In this document: positions 32,995 to 45,814 of the stretch, piece after piece
How the letters are laid out: the number at the start of each line of letters is the position of its first letter
Position numbering within the stretch: the stretch's first letter is position 1
NCBI GenBank assembly: GCA_001051155.2
Contig: JYIP02000006.1
Coordinates: 3,410,001-3,474,000 of the forward strand
Source: Chrysoporthe austroafricana
Lineage: Eukaryota > Ascomycota > Sordariomycetes > Diaporthales > Cryphonectriaceae
Direction: 5' to 3'
DNA length: 64,000 nucleotides
Made by a program: the position numbers and the translations under genes
Notes under the pieces: model-generated
Seen by the model: only the letters and a program-made list of their open reading frames with translations
Database searches by the model: none
Told to the model about the DNA's origin: nothing

Positions 32995-35900
32995 GCAGCA
33001 TAGAAGACGGTATGTATGTTGGTGTATTGTACTGTACCGCCTCGTACTGTATGCGCTCGATGTCGCAATTGGCAAATGGCGTCCGGAAGAGGTCGAGGGT
33101 TTGAATGCTCGCTCGCTGTTGGTCGGTCGGCTATTGCTTCGGCTCGGGGTTGGAGCGGCAGCAGGGTGGGTTGATGACCTCAGGAGATGAGCCAGGACGC
33201 GAGGCGTGAATTCAGAGTGTCTGTCCGTCCTGGTTCCTGGCCTGGGAGGAGAGGAGACAACTTTGCCCTTCGCCCCTTGCAAGACCAGAGGCAGAGCAAA
33301 GCCCAAACAAGGCCCGCTTGGTCATCTGGGAGGAAATTCTTTCTCGGTGGCACCTTCCCCATCGCTTCGCCTCTTCCCCATCTTTTCCTTCCATTTGTGG
33401 GGACTACGCAGACGCATACAGCAGTGATGGATGGCTGCGACCGCCGTACCGTACCTGGTGTATCTACCGGGTGTACCTGCTGTATGCATCGTGCCCTATC
33501 CGGTACCCAGCCAGCCTGCTGTGCTACATGGCAGTAAGCATACCATAGTTGCTGCGTACTGCTGCGTACCGCAGTAGCACGCCCGTAAGTACACCGTACT
33601 ACTGGGTAGCCACTCCGCATTTCCGTGACCCTTGCTGCGATACGTACCAGGCTCTTGCCGTGCTTGCTTACTTAGTACTCGCCCTGCTGGCACCGGGGGT
33701 CTCAGATCGCAACCGGCTGCTCCTGCTGCTTCTGGTCTCGCATACTAATGACACCACGAGAGCGAGCACTGCACGCCTGCACTGCACGATGCAGGTGCAG
33801 CGCGCTGAGGCTATGCCATGGGACGACTTCTGCAGCAGGGTGCTGAGGTACCACGGTACCTCCTCGTCTCCCCGCTGCCCGCTACATACCACTGTCGCAC
33901 CACAGCATTCCTTCGTACGGGCTACTTACACCACGGGGGTACATGGGTGATCGTGTTAGATGGGCGCTGGCTCTTTCCGTTTTTCGTGCTGTCACCTAAC
34001 CCACTCCATCACTTGCATCACCTCATCCCTGCCACCGGCCAGCCCGTCCTCAACGTTCGTTCAACGCCCACCGCGCCGCACAGAATAAAGTGTTCTGGTC
34101 TCTGGCGGGGTGGATCTGTCTCTCTTCTCTTCTCCCGATCACCTCATGGTACTCGCCTCTTAGCCCACCACCGGGTACCCTTCATGGAGTGGGTATGGCT
34201 GCAGTCTGCGTCCTCTGACGACTCGAACCTCGCTCGCGGGGTAGCAACCCCCTGGCACAAAAACTCGACGGCGAGGGCGCAGGATCACGAGGAGGGGGAC
34301 GAGGAGCACCGAGCCGAGCATAGGCTTCTCCCCGACTGGCCCTCTACCCACGTCTTCTTGGCGGGAACTCCCGAAGACCCCATGGGGAGAAGCTGAAGGA
34401 CGCGGTAGGGGGGAGCGGGTTTGAAGCGTTTACTGTGCAGCTACTCGGCGACGCGACGCATACATTTCCTCTTTGAACAAGGACGCGCTAGACCTTGCAG
34501 CATGATAACGGACCACTAGGTAGACATGCCCACAAGTCATGCGAGCGGCCTTCACGCCTGTCGGGTTCGTCCCTCGGAACCGCGGTGGTATCTGGTGCTT
34601 GCTTGCATCTTCCTGCTCCTGCCATCCACAGCGCGGCTGGTGAGCCTCAAGGAGGCCTACATCGCCATGAAAGGCAACAGGAAGACAGGAAGACAGACCA
34701 CTGGCATGCCATTCTCCGAATGGTCTAGCTCATTTCGGCATGTTGGACCCCGTGCCCGGGCCAGCTTGGCTGGAGACCAGTGTGTGTGTTGTACGTGGGC
34801 AGTAAGTCGTCGGATTACACAGTACTTGCAGTTGAGTTGTCTCGATCCACAAGTCCTGTCAGCGCGGAGCTCGACTTTTAAGACTATCTCAACAACTCGG
34901 TCCGCCCCACGTAGCAATCTATCATGTGACTCGGTCTGCACGGTTTTCTCGACGTCGATCGCGGCGCAGTCCATAGGTCCATAGGTCCATCAGGGTTTCG
35001 CCTCTCCCTGAGCTGTCATTGCGGCATGGCGCGTGCCGATGGTGCAATATGTGCGGTAAGCCCAAAGCGCGCCGTCCAAGACCGCCCGTTGCGAATGCCA
35101 ATGCGCTGGTCTGTCTCACCCTCCAATCCCCGGGGGCCCTTCGTGGCGTCCCGGCTGCATCATGCTGTGTTTGCCCAGAGGATCCCCCGATGGCGACATA
35201 CATGCTGACTATTCGGTCACCGTCTGTGTAACCCCCCCGACACTGTACGTTTCCTGCCTGTAATTTGCCTCATAGGGCGCCCGGAGGCACAGCCATCACA
35301 TTTCCCCATGAGGTTTGATAGATTGAGACATCTCCGAAGCCGGACGGGCGCCGCATAGGTCGTCTGGCCACCGGGCATGTGCTCCTCGCTCGAGGTCTTT
35401 CTTCGACAGCCGCGGAAGCCTCGAGGCCAGTACGGACACTGTGGAGCCACGGAACAGCGCATGCGGCTTGTGGGAACGGATATGTTGTCCTCTGTTCCCC
35501 ATGGAAAGTATGCGTGAGCGATACTCTGAGCCAATTCGATGAAACATGCTTATCCGCGGTGATGATTCATTCAGCTGGTCATTGATCCCACCATGGAGAG
35601 GAGGTCCCCGAGGAACTGGTCGTATGGCTGAGGTGCAGCCAGGATGATAAGCAAGCCGTGATAGCCGTCCTGTGGTGAGCTTATCACTGAATGAACAGGA
35701 CGAATACACCAAACCTTCCGAACAATAACGTTTGTGGTGCCGAGAAGGTAAACCAGTATCATCTGAAGGGCAGGATGTAAGACGTGGCTTCGAACTAAGA
35801 TGAGTGAGCGAGTGAGTGAGTCGCCGGAAGATCATGCCACATAGGGAATTTGTTACACAAGATATAGGGGAGAAGCATTCACAATAGTGCGACGAGCTAG

Positions 35901-36218
35901 CTTGGAGGTTATACGTCTCAAATTATGTTAACAACCGCTTGCTTCAATGTGATCAACCCCGTGCCCCTTTTCGCGTTAGCCCCTGCGCGGCGTCCCCAGG
36001 TCAATGATAGATGCATCAGACAGCGGGATGAGATGGGTCCACCGTCTCATTATTTCATTGATGGTCGTCTGCAATGCAATGGCTTGCATGGTGTCTTCCT
36101 CGTGCCCTTGCCCTGCCTCCCCTCCAGACCCACGCTGGCGGACAGCACCGTCTCGCGGGTGTCGCTGTACCTGGTCTTCTGGATCACCGATGTGGCCTCG
36201 TTCAAAGGTGTGTTCCTT
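31610..36218. other. long intergenic region upstream of the transcription factor
   Basis: About 4.6 kb without a recognisable gene. The part next to the factor (31610-32400) is GC-rich with long but unlikely frames. From 32400 to 34500 there are many short simple repeats, including a CAG run at 32964 and recurrent GTACC/TACCG words around 33440-33620. From 34500 to 36200 nothing stands out except that the last few hundred bases hold the 3' flank of apm1. Long complex promoters are common for fungal regulators, which may be what this is. Confidence 0.4.
32964..32992. repeat. (GCA)n trinucleotide repeat
   Basis: About ten uninterrupted GCA/CAG units in the region upstream of the transcription factor. 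It is not in a credible reading frame. Confidence 0.9.
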
Positions 36219-37760
36219 TTAGACAGCATCCGGCAAGCGCACCGCGATATCCCCTGACTGTGTGATATATCTTACCCATGGCAACGACGGATATTGCAGC
36301 TGTAGCACATGTCAGCGGTCTCGTCCTTCCGGATGATAAGTCTTGAAACTAAGACAGGACTCACCTTGGGTTCTGTGATCTTCAGGTACCGCACCTGTAT
36401 CCCACTTGTTGTGAAATAAGGAATTTCAAACTTGACTTGGATCGGTCTCTTCGCCCCCTTTCCGGGTGCGCCAACGCCACCCATACTGCCACCAAAACCG
36501 CCCGTCATGCCGCCACCGTGCTCATCATCGCCACGGACGCTCGGAAGGCCCAGCTCTGCTCGCATGAGGAACTCCTTAAGACCCCCGAATTGTTTGATCT
36601 TCCAGACGATGGCGCTCTGCTCTGGTGCGTAGTGCACGCTTCCTATATTCGTCCTGAACCTCGGGGTGTCTGCATCCTCCGGCACCGGCACGATGATCTC
36701 GACGTTGTTGGCTGTGCTGCGCCGCTTGAACTGCGCCCGTGTCTTGACCATGTACTGGATGCGGCTCCCGGAGTAGCTCTCGACGGCGCATTCGACCCAG
36801 ATGAGTGGCTTGACCTGGGTGTTGAGCCGGTAGGACATGAGCTCGAACTCGCCGTCGGGGGGGATGAAGGAGATGGTGCGGTCATTCTCGAAGCGCGATA
36901 GCCGCACGCACTGGTGGAACTTGACGTCCTCCATCTCGATCGCCTTGCCCCGCGTCGTCCGCCCCGTGGTCTCGAACATGACCTTGTCGTTCAGGCCCAG
37001 CCGCAGCTCCGGCATGCCCGACAAGTAGCACTTCATCTTAATGGCGCCCAGGATCTCGGACCGTAGGACGTTGCCGTTGGCGGAGACGAGGAGGTTGAGG
37101 CTCTCGACGACGTCGAGGAAGACCTCGTTCTTGCGGTAGCGGATGCCTTCAGATCGCCATGACACGGAGTTCGTAACCGCTATGGGCGGCCTTGCCTGCA
37201 CCTCGAGCTTGTGGGATTCCTGGGTGATGTATTCTTGGAGGATCTTGGATTCGGTGGTCTGGGGGTAGCCAAAGTCCATCATCTCGTCGAGAAGCTCGTA
37301 TATGACCACAAAGTTGTCCCGGATGGATTCCTCCTCGAGAACCTTGAAGTATTCGGTGAAGACCTCGACGATCTTGTGTAGGAAGAGAATAATCTCTGCG
37401 GCGTTCGTGTTGCGCTTCGTAAGGGCGAGGAGGTAGAGGTTGTTATGCCGTATGTACAAGTACTGCGGCAGGGAGAATTAGTCATAGCCCAAGTCTAAGC
37501 AAGCATTCTGGACGGAGAACCGGCGTACGTTGATTCCCTCATGGGAGAAGCATGGCGGTACTGCTGATGATTCTTCTTCGGCATCGCTGAGAAGGACGGG
37601 GAACTTCTCGACGGCTGACATGGGGATGTCTCCCCTATAGTTCCGGGCAAGAAGGGTCTGCAGCCGAGCGCTGGTCAGTCTCGGGATCTCACAACTACAT
37701 TGCAGTCAAGGTCGGACTGACCTTGCCCTTCAAGTCCAGGAAGAACACTGCGGAGGCCAT
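36219..37760 (-). CDS. apm1: AP-1 clathrin adaptor complex, mu subunit
   Basis: The medium chain of AP-1 sorts cargo with Tyr-based signals between trans-Golgi and endosomes. Four exons, 37760-37722, 37657-37529, 37462-36365 and 36299-36219, give 448 residues, the normal length. The longin-type N-terminal domain begins MASAVFFLDLKGK, then TLLARNYRGDIP, and continues through LYIRHNNLYLLALTKRN. The linker and mu homology domain follow, with VSWRSEGIRYRKNEVFLDVVE, the cargo-binding region, and the end LPWVRYITQSGDI. A Gly/Met-rich loop of about 25 residues interrupts the homology domain near residue 370. The last exon is short and restores the canonical carboxy end; its intron has CTGAC and ACAG signals. 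RYRKNEVFLDVVE and the carboxy end fit AP-1 better than AP-2. Confidence 0.95.
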
Positions 37761-40700
37761 CTTGACAGCTGAAGTTGCCACGAGCCACTGCGTTCGAAAG
37801 GAGGATGCTCGCTATGGAGGGGCACGTGGAGCAGCCGACGCGCTGACCGGGAACCTAGGCTGCCGGTGAAGATTACCGCATGCAAGGGAGTCTCTCTGTG
37901 GTGCGCAAGTAGGGGGCACGAAGGGCGAGAGACGCCAGTGGATGAGAGGTGTGGTGGAGGATCAGAGTCGTCTTTGGCAACGGTGTACGTTGTGCTGTGC
38001 TCGTGCTAATCGCGACGCCTGAACTGCTGCAAGGCCAACCAGGCCTCTTCGTCAGACTCAGGGGCCCGCTGTTAGGTAATCAATCTGCCGCTCAGAAGAA
38101 GCATGGGCCACCGGGCCAACCAGAAGACCGGAGCCGGAGAAACGCGTACGGAAGGAGAGCGTGCACGGACCACCTGCAGCACCTAGTCTCGCGGGCTCTG
38201 CTACCGCCTGCTAAAATCTCTGCTGCGGGTCTGGACGACTTCCTCCCTCTTCTTCTTCTTCTCCCAACGCTCCCTAAAAGACAGTGCAGCCCATCATATT
38301 GCGACACGCCAGATGCGGGCATCCTGCTCGTCATCGCCTGTGCTCGATGTTGGTGAGGATTTCTGCGATCGTGGAAGCGGAGAAGGAGGAAATTACTCGG
38401 TGCCATTAAGAACTGCCCACGTATTTTCCCTGTTACTTTGGCGGCGTCAGAGGCACCGTACATACCACCACGCATCTTCATCGTTGTGACCACTTGACCG
38501 ATTTCGAGACTGAATGGCGACTGGGCCACTGGACATTTCGGCGAGTGCGTCATCCTGGGGAGGGATGGCAGCATGGAAGTCGCTGTGATGCATGCGCGAC
38601 CACCAGCTTGGACACGGCCAACGTCACCAGCACTGTCGAGTACGTCGCGACGCACACCAACACCTTGTATCGCCCTGCCGTGCGTGTGTATGGTATTTGA
38701 TCCCGCAACCCTGGACGCCTGGCCTCAAGTGCCGACGGGAGTTAGGGCCAGTCTGTAGGCGAGGCGCCCCCTCACCTTGGACAGGCACAGGAGATCTTCG
38801 CGCCGCCTCTTGGAAATGGCTTCGTCGAGACCTGTCGGCACCTGTTCCTCACTTGTACTCAGTATTGCTGCGCCGGTCTAGCCGGGCACCCAGCCAACTT
38901 TCTGCAAAGTGAAAGCCAAAATCAGGACGTTGTCACAGTTTCAAATATAGCTAGTCACATGAACGACCAGTCTGGAAAACCGTTCTCGCAAGCATCATCA
39001 CAGTGGATAAGCCACTTAGAACCCACGTTTCGGATCTTCGTTTCGGCTGTCGGGCGCCAACTTCACAGGCAGATCCCACGACCCAGTCAATCGTCTTCAA
39101 AGGCACACTTATCCACCGTCATGGATCGCCTGGCGTCGTTCTGTGGATGACAAAGACTTGCATCAGACCCCGGGCCAGGCGCAACCCGAAGCTGGTGCTC
39201 TAGCCGACGGCGCAACGCAGTCTGTCGGACGAGAGAAAAAAATTGCTTGTGATACTGGCTTAATGTGGGGGCCCCAGCAGGAGCGGCCAATACGCTCGCA
39301 GCCTGTGACACAAAACCGTGCCTAACTGGCGGCACCTTTTGAGCATGTGACAGGACAGACCACCCGAGATCACGCTATGATAGGAAACGGCAAACTCGCC
39401 CCTGGAGAAGACGGGGGCAAGGGGGGTGGGGGGTCTGCCAGCAGAGGCTGGGCCCATGTGCTGACATGTGCCAGTGGGCGGGCTTGCCCCCCTGTGGCCC
39501 TCGGAGCCGACGCTGGAGCCGTGCTCTGGTCTTGTCGGAAGCTACCTTGACAGGCATTCTGGTCTCTGTGCGTGTGATGTGCACAGGATGTTCGAGAACG
39601 CTGCAGAGGGACAAAGGAAAGCGGCCCAGCGTGGTGGTTCGAATCCATCCGCTGGCGCATGTGAACGTGGCCTGAGCGGGCAAGGTCCACTAGCTGTAGT
39701 AGTATGAACGGCTCGGCGGTGCCTAGGGCGTCAGATCATCATGGCCCGAAGAGAAGAACCAGTTCCCACCACTACTATGTATGGTATCGTATCGTATGGG
39801 GCATGCAAGGAAGAGACGAGATCATCCCCAGGGGCGTGTCAGATCAATTGGCTCCTGGCGCCGGCCCTGGGGGCTGCGAGCCGGGACATGGGGGACGTCG
39901 TCATGATAAAGTGCTACTGTATACGCCCACTATGGCTGCTGGGGCCCTCAGCACTGGGACTGAGTATCTAAGGAAGTAGTCTCTCTTCATACCCTACACT
40001 GTCCCTCAGACATCTTCACCTAGTGAGATACGTCCTACACAGCAACAAACGGTCAGTGTCGTCGTCATCGCTGCTGGCCTCGTCACCGTCGTCCCACCGG
40101 CTGTTTTTTTGCTTCTGCACGCCCAGCAATATATCCGGACCGACATCATCCAACCCACCCTGCTACCTGCATTACGGCCTGCAGACTGCCTGCCACACAC
40201 CGATTGCGCGGTGTAGACCACCTCCTCCCTCCCCCCCTTCCTGAGCCAGCACCCTCCAGTGCCGTTGCAACCTTATCTCGAGGCACACTTCTGACATACT
40301 TTACCTCCTGGGACCTGCACGAGCATACGCCCATCGGCTCGGCCTGCGTGTGTGCCTGCTCCTCAGCCCTCCTCTCTGGCGTTGAGGATCTATCCGCCTG
40401 TGCGACTACATTATCCCCCGTCTCTCTCACACCCTCTCGCCCTGCCGTTCTACCCCAGGTACACCCGAGTCATTGTCTCGCACGTTTTTTGCCGGGCCCT
40501 TCCTACGACCGAGGCTGGCCTGTCATCTGAGATGACTACGTGAGGGTCCCGTCTACAGATTATTCGGCCCGTGACGACCTGTTCCTGTCCCTGGCTCGAA
40601 TCTGGACCGCCCAGGCCGACCTTGCAAGACGTCACCCGACTAGCAAGTAGGGCGCAAGCGGAGTCGGCAGCAAGAGGAGGAAAGAGAAGGAAAGAAGGAA

Positions 40701-40782
40701 AGGAAGAAAAAAAAAAAGGTGAAAAAGAGGACCACGCCCGCACGTGCGAGCGAGATAGGAGGCGGCAGCTTTGCTACCCACA
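37761..40782. other. intergenic region between apm1 and opi1
   Basis: About 3 kb between divergent genes. No frame resembles a known protein. A minus frame at 38092-38655 has a short plausible stretch (VVTTMKMRGGMYGASDAAKV) but no domain. A perfect tRNA-type B box at about 39633 is discussed among the rejected items. The last 500 bases before opi1 are C/T-rich and then purine-rich (40660-40730), as expected for a promoter and leader. Confidence 0.4.
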
Positions 40783-42982
40783 ATGGAGCAGCAGCTAGAA
40801 AATCACATGCGCCTCCCACCTCCCGTCACCACCAGCGCCAGCCCAAACGGCGCCGATTCAACCACCGCTCTTCACCAGCCACCGCGCCAGCAAATGCAGG
40901 CCGAGCAACAAGCGTCTTCCCAATCCCACGGGACTCTGCCGTCGCCGCCGTTTGTTCACGCCAATCCGACCCTATCTCGAGGCGCCGGCAGCGCGCAACA
41001 CCAGCAGATCCCGTCGTCGTCGTCCTTGTCTCCCCCGACGCTGGGCCAGGTGCCGTCGTACTCTCCGCCGGCCTATGCATTCTCGCAACAGCCGAATCAC
41101 GATCCTGCGACCCTGAACCTCCCAGAGGCCCCGTCCAACGAGCTCGCGCCCCTGCAGCTGAGCGCGCACGGCGACAGCAGCCTCGGCTCTCTGCCCTCAC
41201 TGGCGTCTCTGACAGGCGCATCCACGACCTCCTCGCTGAGGTTCGCACCTCCCTCGGCAGCCCGCGACACGTCCTACTCGCCGCCCCCGAGATTGCGGCA
41301 CTGGCCCAGTGGCAACCCCTACTCGGCGTACTACGCTGCTGGTCATGGGCATTCGGCTGATTCGCCAGCGAGGATGGACATGGACAATATGAGCAATGGC
41401 ACAAGGGGGCCGTTGAGCCCAGATCACCTCAACGGGGGGGCGAGCAGCGTGAGCCTGGACGACCCGGACGTGCGAATGGCGGCCGAGGCTCTTGGCCATC
41501 TCAAGGCCGGTGAGTAGCCCCGTGATCAGCCCATATCATTAAGCCCTCTGTCCCGACCCCTTCCAGCACAGGTAATCGCTTGATGTTGCAATGATCCCAA
41601 CTAATTATGCCTTGCCACAAAAAGATTTCGTCTCTTCCCCCCAGAACAAGAATAACACCATGCCAACGTCGCCTCCGAATCACTTCGGTACGCCGGGACC
41701 ACCTGAAGCCGAACCACTGCTGTCGTTGGTGCTGTCATCGGGCTCTTTACTGGCAAGACCGATCGAGGGAACTGTCACAGCCTACAATACGACCAAGAAC
41801 TTCTCCCCGGGCTTTATTAAGGCCCCTGTTGAGTACGTCGAAGGTGTCGTGGGGTCAGGCTTTCACATGTCTGGTATCGAGGGTGGCGTGAGGTGGTTCT
41901 TCCGCGGCAAGGGTAGGCATCCGTCATCGGGCGACCTGGAGACAGGCGAGAGTAGCCACAAGAGGCGGAAGGTGGGCAGCAGGGGCAGTTCAATGTCGGC
42001 ACCTCGGCGCAGTGATGCGTCCGGTACCGTGGCCCTCACCAGCTCGCACAGCCCGGAGATGGAGCCTTTCAGCTTCAGCGATAAGGACCGGAGGCTCTCT
42101 GTGGGCACCGTCGACACCCTCCCAGCCTACGACGATGCCCGCAGCCCGGCATATACCGAGAACGCCATGGCTGCACCGAACGGTAAGACCATGTCGGACA
42201 GCAACCAAGCCACACCCACAAACTCACGCCCATCCTCCACCAACCCAGCCTGGCAACAAAGGCTCATGATGTCAACGTCGGGCCTTTCCATTGCCATGAG
42301 CGAAGAGAGCCTGCGTTCCCTCAAATACTGCCTCACCTGGCTGCGGTGGGCGAACGACCATATCGGGCGGGTTATAACGGCCCTCAAGGACGCTCTTGAG
42401 AAATATGATAGCCAACATCCAAGAGATGCAGCCATGGGGAACGATGCCGGCGGCGCCAAGGACCCGGAGCACGCCCGCCGCGAGCTGAGTGCGCGTGTCA
42501 TCGCGCTCAGGTCCGACGTCCTCAAGACGCTGACAAGTGTCATCGAGACGGTATCGAAGTACACGGGCGGCGCCCTGCCGGAGAACGCGCGGCTGCTGGT
42601 CAGAAGACATCTCAAATCGCTACCGCAGCGGTTCATGCTCGCGACGCAGGAGAATGCGAATGCGAATGGAAACGGCGCAAGCCCGGCCCCCGCGACGGAG
42701 GAGGGCGCCAAGGAGAAAGATGCGCGTGAAGGCGCGCACAGAGTGCTCGTCATGGCGAAGGAGGGTCTGGATATGATGGCACAGGTCAGCTGTGTGCTGG
42801 ACGGCACGATTGTCAGTGCCGAGGAGTGGTGTGAGAGGTTAGGGCGGAAGAAGAGGGAGCAGAGCGCGCAGTCTGCTGGCCGGCAACAGGAGCAGGGCCA
42901 GGGCTATGCCGAACAGCAGGCGCAGACTGTAGCGTTCACGGGCGTTGGTGTTGGGGTTGATGGGGACGTCAAGATGGGTTGA
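40783..42982 (+). CDS. opi1: Opi1-type transcriptional repressor of phospholipid synthesis genes
   Basis: Opi1 proteins repress inositol- and choline-responsive genes and are held at the ER/nuclear envelope by phosphatidic acid in yeast. Exons 40783-41509 and 41625-42982 give 694 residues. The intron lies in the conserved joint LGHLKA-DFVSSP; its donor is GTGAGT, with a CTAAT branch and AAAAG acceptor. The N-terminal 240 residues are Ser/Pro/Gln-rich and low in conservation. The Opi1 domain starts at the intron: ADFVSSPQNK, EPLLSLVLSSGSLL, TKNFSPGFIKAPVEYVEG, then VEGGVRWFFRG followed by SHKRRKVG, a basic stretch that could bind lipid or serve as nuclear signal. The conserved C-terminal helical region runs SLRSLKYCLTWLRWANDHIG to LDMMAQVSCVLDGTI. 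The start at 40783 is the first ATG after a purine-rich leader. Confidence 0.92.
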
Positions 42983-43534
42983 GGTCCCAACGGAGCAGCA
43001 ACACGACAGGCGACGGCGCTCCGGCCAAAAGTTACCAGATGTGCAGATCTGTAATGGTCACTTGAGACGGAAACCAGGATCGAGGCAAGACAAAAACGAC
43101 GACCGACTCTCAAAATTTTCATTTGTCTAAATACCAGGGCCGGGAGTTTCGCATACATAATGGCCGGGGTTGCGCGGAGACAGGGTGCTTTGGAAACAGC
43201 ATTGGAGGGAAGATACCTGATTGTTATGTTTTGTTCGTCGAACGCCTTGTACCGCTTGCTACTACTGCAGACTAGCTTTTTCTACTGCCGTTGGTGATGG
43301 AGCTTCGCTCGGTTGTACGTAGGAGATCTCTGTAAATGCTAGGCCAGGCCGACATAAAAGTGATTTGCCGATAACGCCCTACGTCTCCAGCAGGCAAATG
43401 GAACAAAGCCGTACTATGTTTTGATCATTAGACGCTCCGGTCCATTTCCATTGGAGGTGACGAGATGGTGACGGACTCAAGAGGCGTCAAATGGCGCCGT
43501 GCTACCTCGAATTTCCTACCCGGCTCTGAAGCAT
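42983..43534. other. convergent 3' region between opi1 and the MFS gene
   Basis: Two stop codons face each other here. The sequence has no protein-like frame and should hold both 3' untranslated regions. Confidence 0.5.
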
Positions 43535-45123
43535 CTACAGGCGATACCTAAACCCAGCGATCTGCCAGTCCGTCACGTCCTCATAATCCTCACTCCTCAA
43601 CTCGACCCCAGAGATAGCGTCCGCCCCGCCGTCGGCGATGTCCACCACCTTGCCCCCTGCCACGGCCCCCGACGCACCTGCGCTGCCCTGGAATCCCTCT
43701 TCCCTCGCCCTCTTCGCGTTCATCCACCCGAGGTACGCCCTCAGCGTCAGCGCGAGCGCGATCGCCAGCGCGTAGCAGACCATGATGGCCCGGAACGCCG
43801 TTTCGTAGGTGGGCGCCTCGTCGGCCCGGAAGAACTGTGGGCCGGCGATGTTGCCGGCGCAGTACGCCAGGAACAGCAGCGCGGTGACGGTCGCCTTCTT
43901 GGTGACGCCGCGGTAGTTGGCCTGCGCGAGCGACAGCGCGAGGGGCATGGCGGAGGAGCCGGTGCACAGCAGGAAGTAGCCGAGCAGCTGGGCGCCGCGG
44001 GCGACGCGGGCGCGGGCGTAGATGAGGGCGGCGCCCGCGACGCACGGCAGCAGCACGGCGGCAACGAGCAGGCAGCCGGCGGCGCGGAAGCGGCCGGCCA
44101 GCCAGCCGGTGAGCAGGATGCAGCCGCCCGACAGCAGGGAGTAGGGGATGTTGAGGAGGGTGGTCTGCAGGCTGGTGAAGCCGAAGGACGCGAGGACGAG
44201 GTTGGCGAAGCTCTGCGTGCCGCCGTTGGGGACCTGCGTGGCGATCTCGAGGCCGACGAGGAGCCACGTCTTGGGGTCCGCGAGGCACTCGCGCGCCTGC
44301 GCCCACTTCCACCCGGCGGCCTCCGTGCGCCCCGTGCCGGCTACGACGACGCGGTCGGCGGCGTGCCGGCGCTCCTCCGGCGTCAGGAACCGCGCGGCGG
44401 ACACGCTATCCGGGAGCGCGAGCCACAGGACGAAGCCCCAGAGGAACGTCGCCACGCCCAGGATGATGTACATCCAGCGCCAGGGGCCGACGCGGTCGGT
44501 GACGTGGCCGACGCCGAAGGCGAACAGCGAGGCGACCATGCCGCCGATGCTGTTGCCGGAGAACCAGATGCCGGTGCGGACGGGGATCTCGTCGCGGGTG
44601 TACCAGCTGGAGGTGATGAACATGAAGGCGGGCGAGATGGTGGCCTCGGCGACGCCCAGGAGGAAGCGCACGGCCAGGAGCCCGCCGTAGTTGGTGCACG
44701 CGGCCGTGAGCGCGACGACGGCGCCCCACAGGAGCGCGTTGGCCGCCATGTAGCGGGCCACGGGCAGGCGGGCGATGAGGATGTTGGTCGGGTACGTCCA
44801 GGCGAGGTAGCCGAAGTAGAAGATGGACGAGACCCAGCTGTAGTCCTGGCCCTTCAGGTTCTGTGGCGGCGAGTGTGAGCGAGGGGTGTTCAGGCCTCGG
44901 GGGCCCGGAGCCGATGAGGAGTTTTACGAACCGTGTCATCCTGAAGTCCAAAGACGGACGCGCTGGACAGGATTGTCTTGTCCATGAAGCTGAGCCCGTA
45001 GGTGATGAACAGCAGCGGGATGAGCCTCATGTCGATCTTCCGGAGGACGCGCTTCGCCATGGCAGCGTCGACGCCATGGAGGCTCGACTCGTTCACGACG
45101 ACGTCTTCTTCCGGACCCGCCAT
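43535..45123 (-). CDS. MFS transporter, anion:cation symporter (allantoate/Dal5-like) family
   Basis: Exons 45123-44932 and 44861-bounded 44860-43535 give 505 residues with the twelve TM helices of this family. The 71-nt intron has a GTTCGT donor and ACAG acceptor and sits in the loop after TM1 (FGLQDDT then NLKGQDYSW). Family signatures are clear: DMRLIPLLFITYGLSFMDKT in TM1, LLGVAEATISPAFM in TM4, WYTRDEIPVRTGIWFSGNSI in TM5 and FANLVLASFGFT in TM7. Members import carboxylate-type solutes such as allantoate, nicotinate or related acids; the substrate here cannot be told. An in-frame upstream Met at 45231 would add 36 basic residues; 45123 was preferred because MAGPEEDVV is a usual acidic N-terminus. 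Codon use is very GC-rich. Confidence 0.9.
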
Positions 45124-45493
45124 GGTGCCTGACAGCCTCTCGTACCTATAATCAGGATAGCAAGAGCCACTTGAGGACGGCCTCGCTCGAGGAGAAAAGA
45201 GGCTTCTCAAGAGTTGCCATGGTCCAGACATGCTGGGTCCTTTTCACGGAGACCCCTTATCATAGGCCCGGAAGTAACGTTCTCGCTGCTGTGGAGTGCA
45301 TGACCCGGGCAGGCTGCGGGTGTGGACGATGGCACCTCGTCTGAGAGGATCGGCAAACATGAGGTGAGGCTTTCTGGATCTGTCTGCCGGTGGCCGTTCC
45401 CTTATCAGGGCCCTTGCACGGCGGAGCAGGGCCGGTTCGGCCCTCTAGCGAGGAAGGGGAGCATTATTAGGGTGTGCTTCCGAAGCCGCCCGC

Positions 45494-45495
<2 letters not shown>

Positions 45496-45527
<32 letters not shown>

Positions 45528-45585
45528 GACGTTTATTGTAAAGATCAGAAAAAAAAAAAAAANCTGGCTCCTTTCTTCCAAAGGG

Positions 45586-45620
<35 letters not shown>

Positions 45621-45757
45621 TGGGGCTTTTTTTGCTCTCTCTTTTTTTTTTTTTTCCCTTTTCTCTGTGGGGGGCGCCGGGAGGGGGGGAGGGGCGGGGT
45701 GGCGCCCTCAGGGGGGAAGAGGGAAAAAAAAAAAGGGTGAATCAGAAACCCCCCCCC

Positions 45758-45792
<35 letters not shown>

Positions 45793-45814
45793 CCCTTTGG
45801 AAGAAAGGAGCCAG
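45496..45814. other. homopolymer block with one N and a perfect inverted repeat: likely assembly artefact
   Basis: Runs of about 30 A, then A with an N at 45563, then about 29 T, then more T, G, A and C runs fill this stretch. The 27 bases at 45564-45590 return exactly as reverse complement at 45788-45814, both directly flanked by the T and A runs. Such a fold-back around homopolymers is typical of a bad join or low-quality consensus. Frames predicted across it are Phe/Lys runs and not real. Sequence up to about 45300 and beyond 45840 looks normal. Confidence 0.8.

Noticed and set aside
39471..39658. Possible intron-containing tRNA gene (GCCAGTG at 39471 could pair with CGCTGGC at 39648)
   Set aside because: The acceptor stem pairs, but there is no A box, no D-arm and no anticodon arm, and the spacing of about 185 bases is too long.
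43499..44878. 459-codon plus-strand frame across the MFS gene
   Set aside because: Antisense shadow; Ala/Gly/Arg/Asp-rich and without any motif, while the minus strand encodes clear TM helices.
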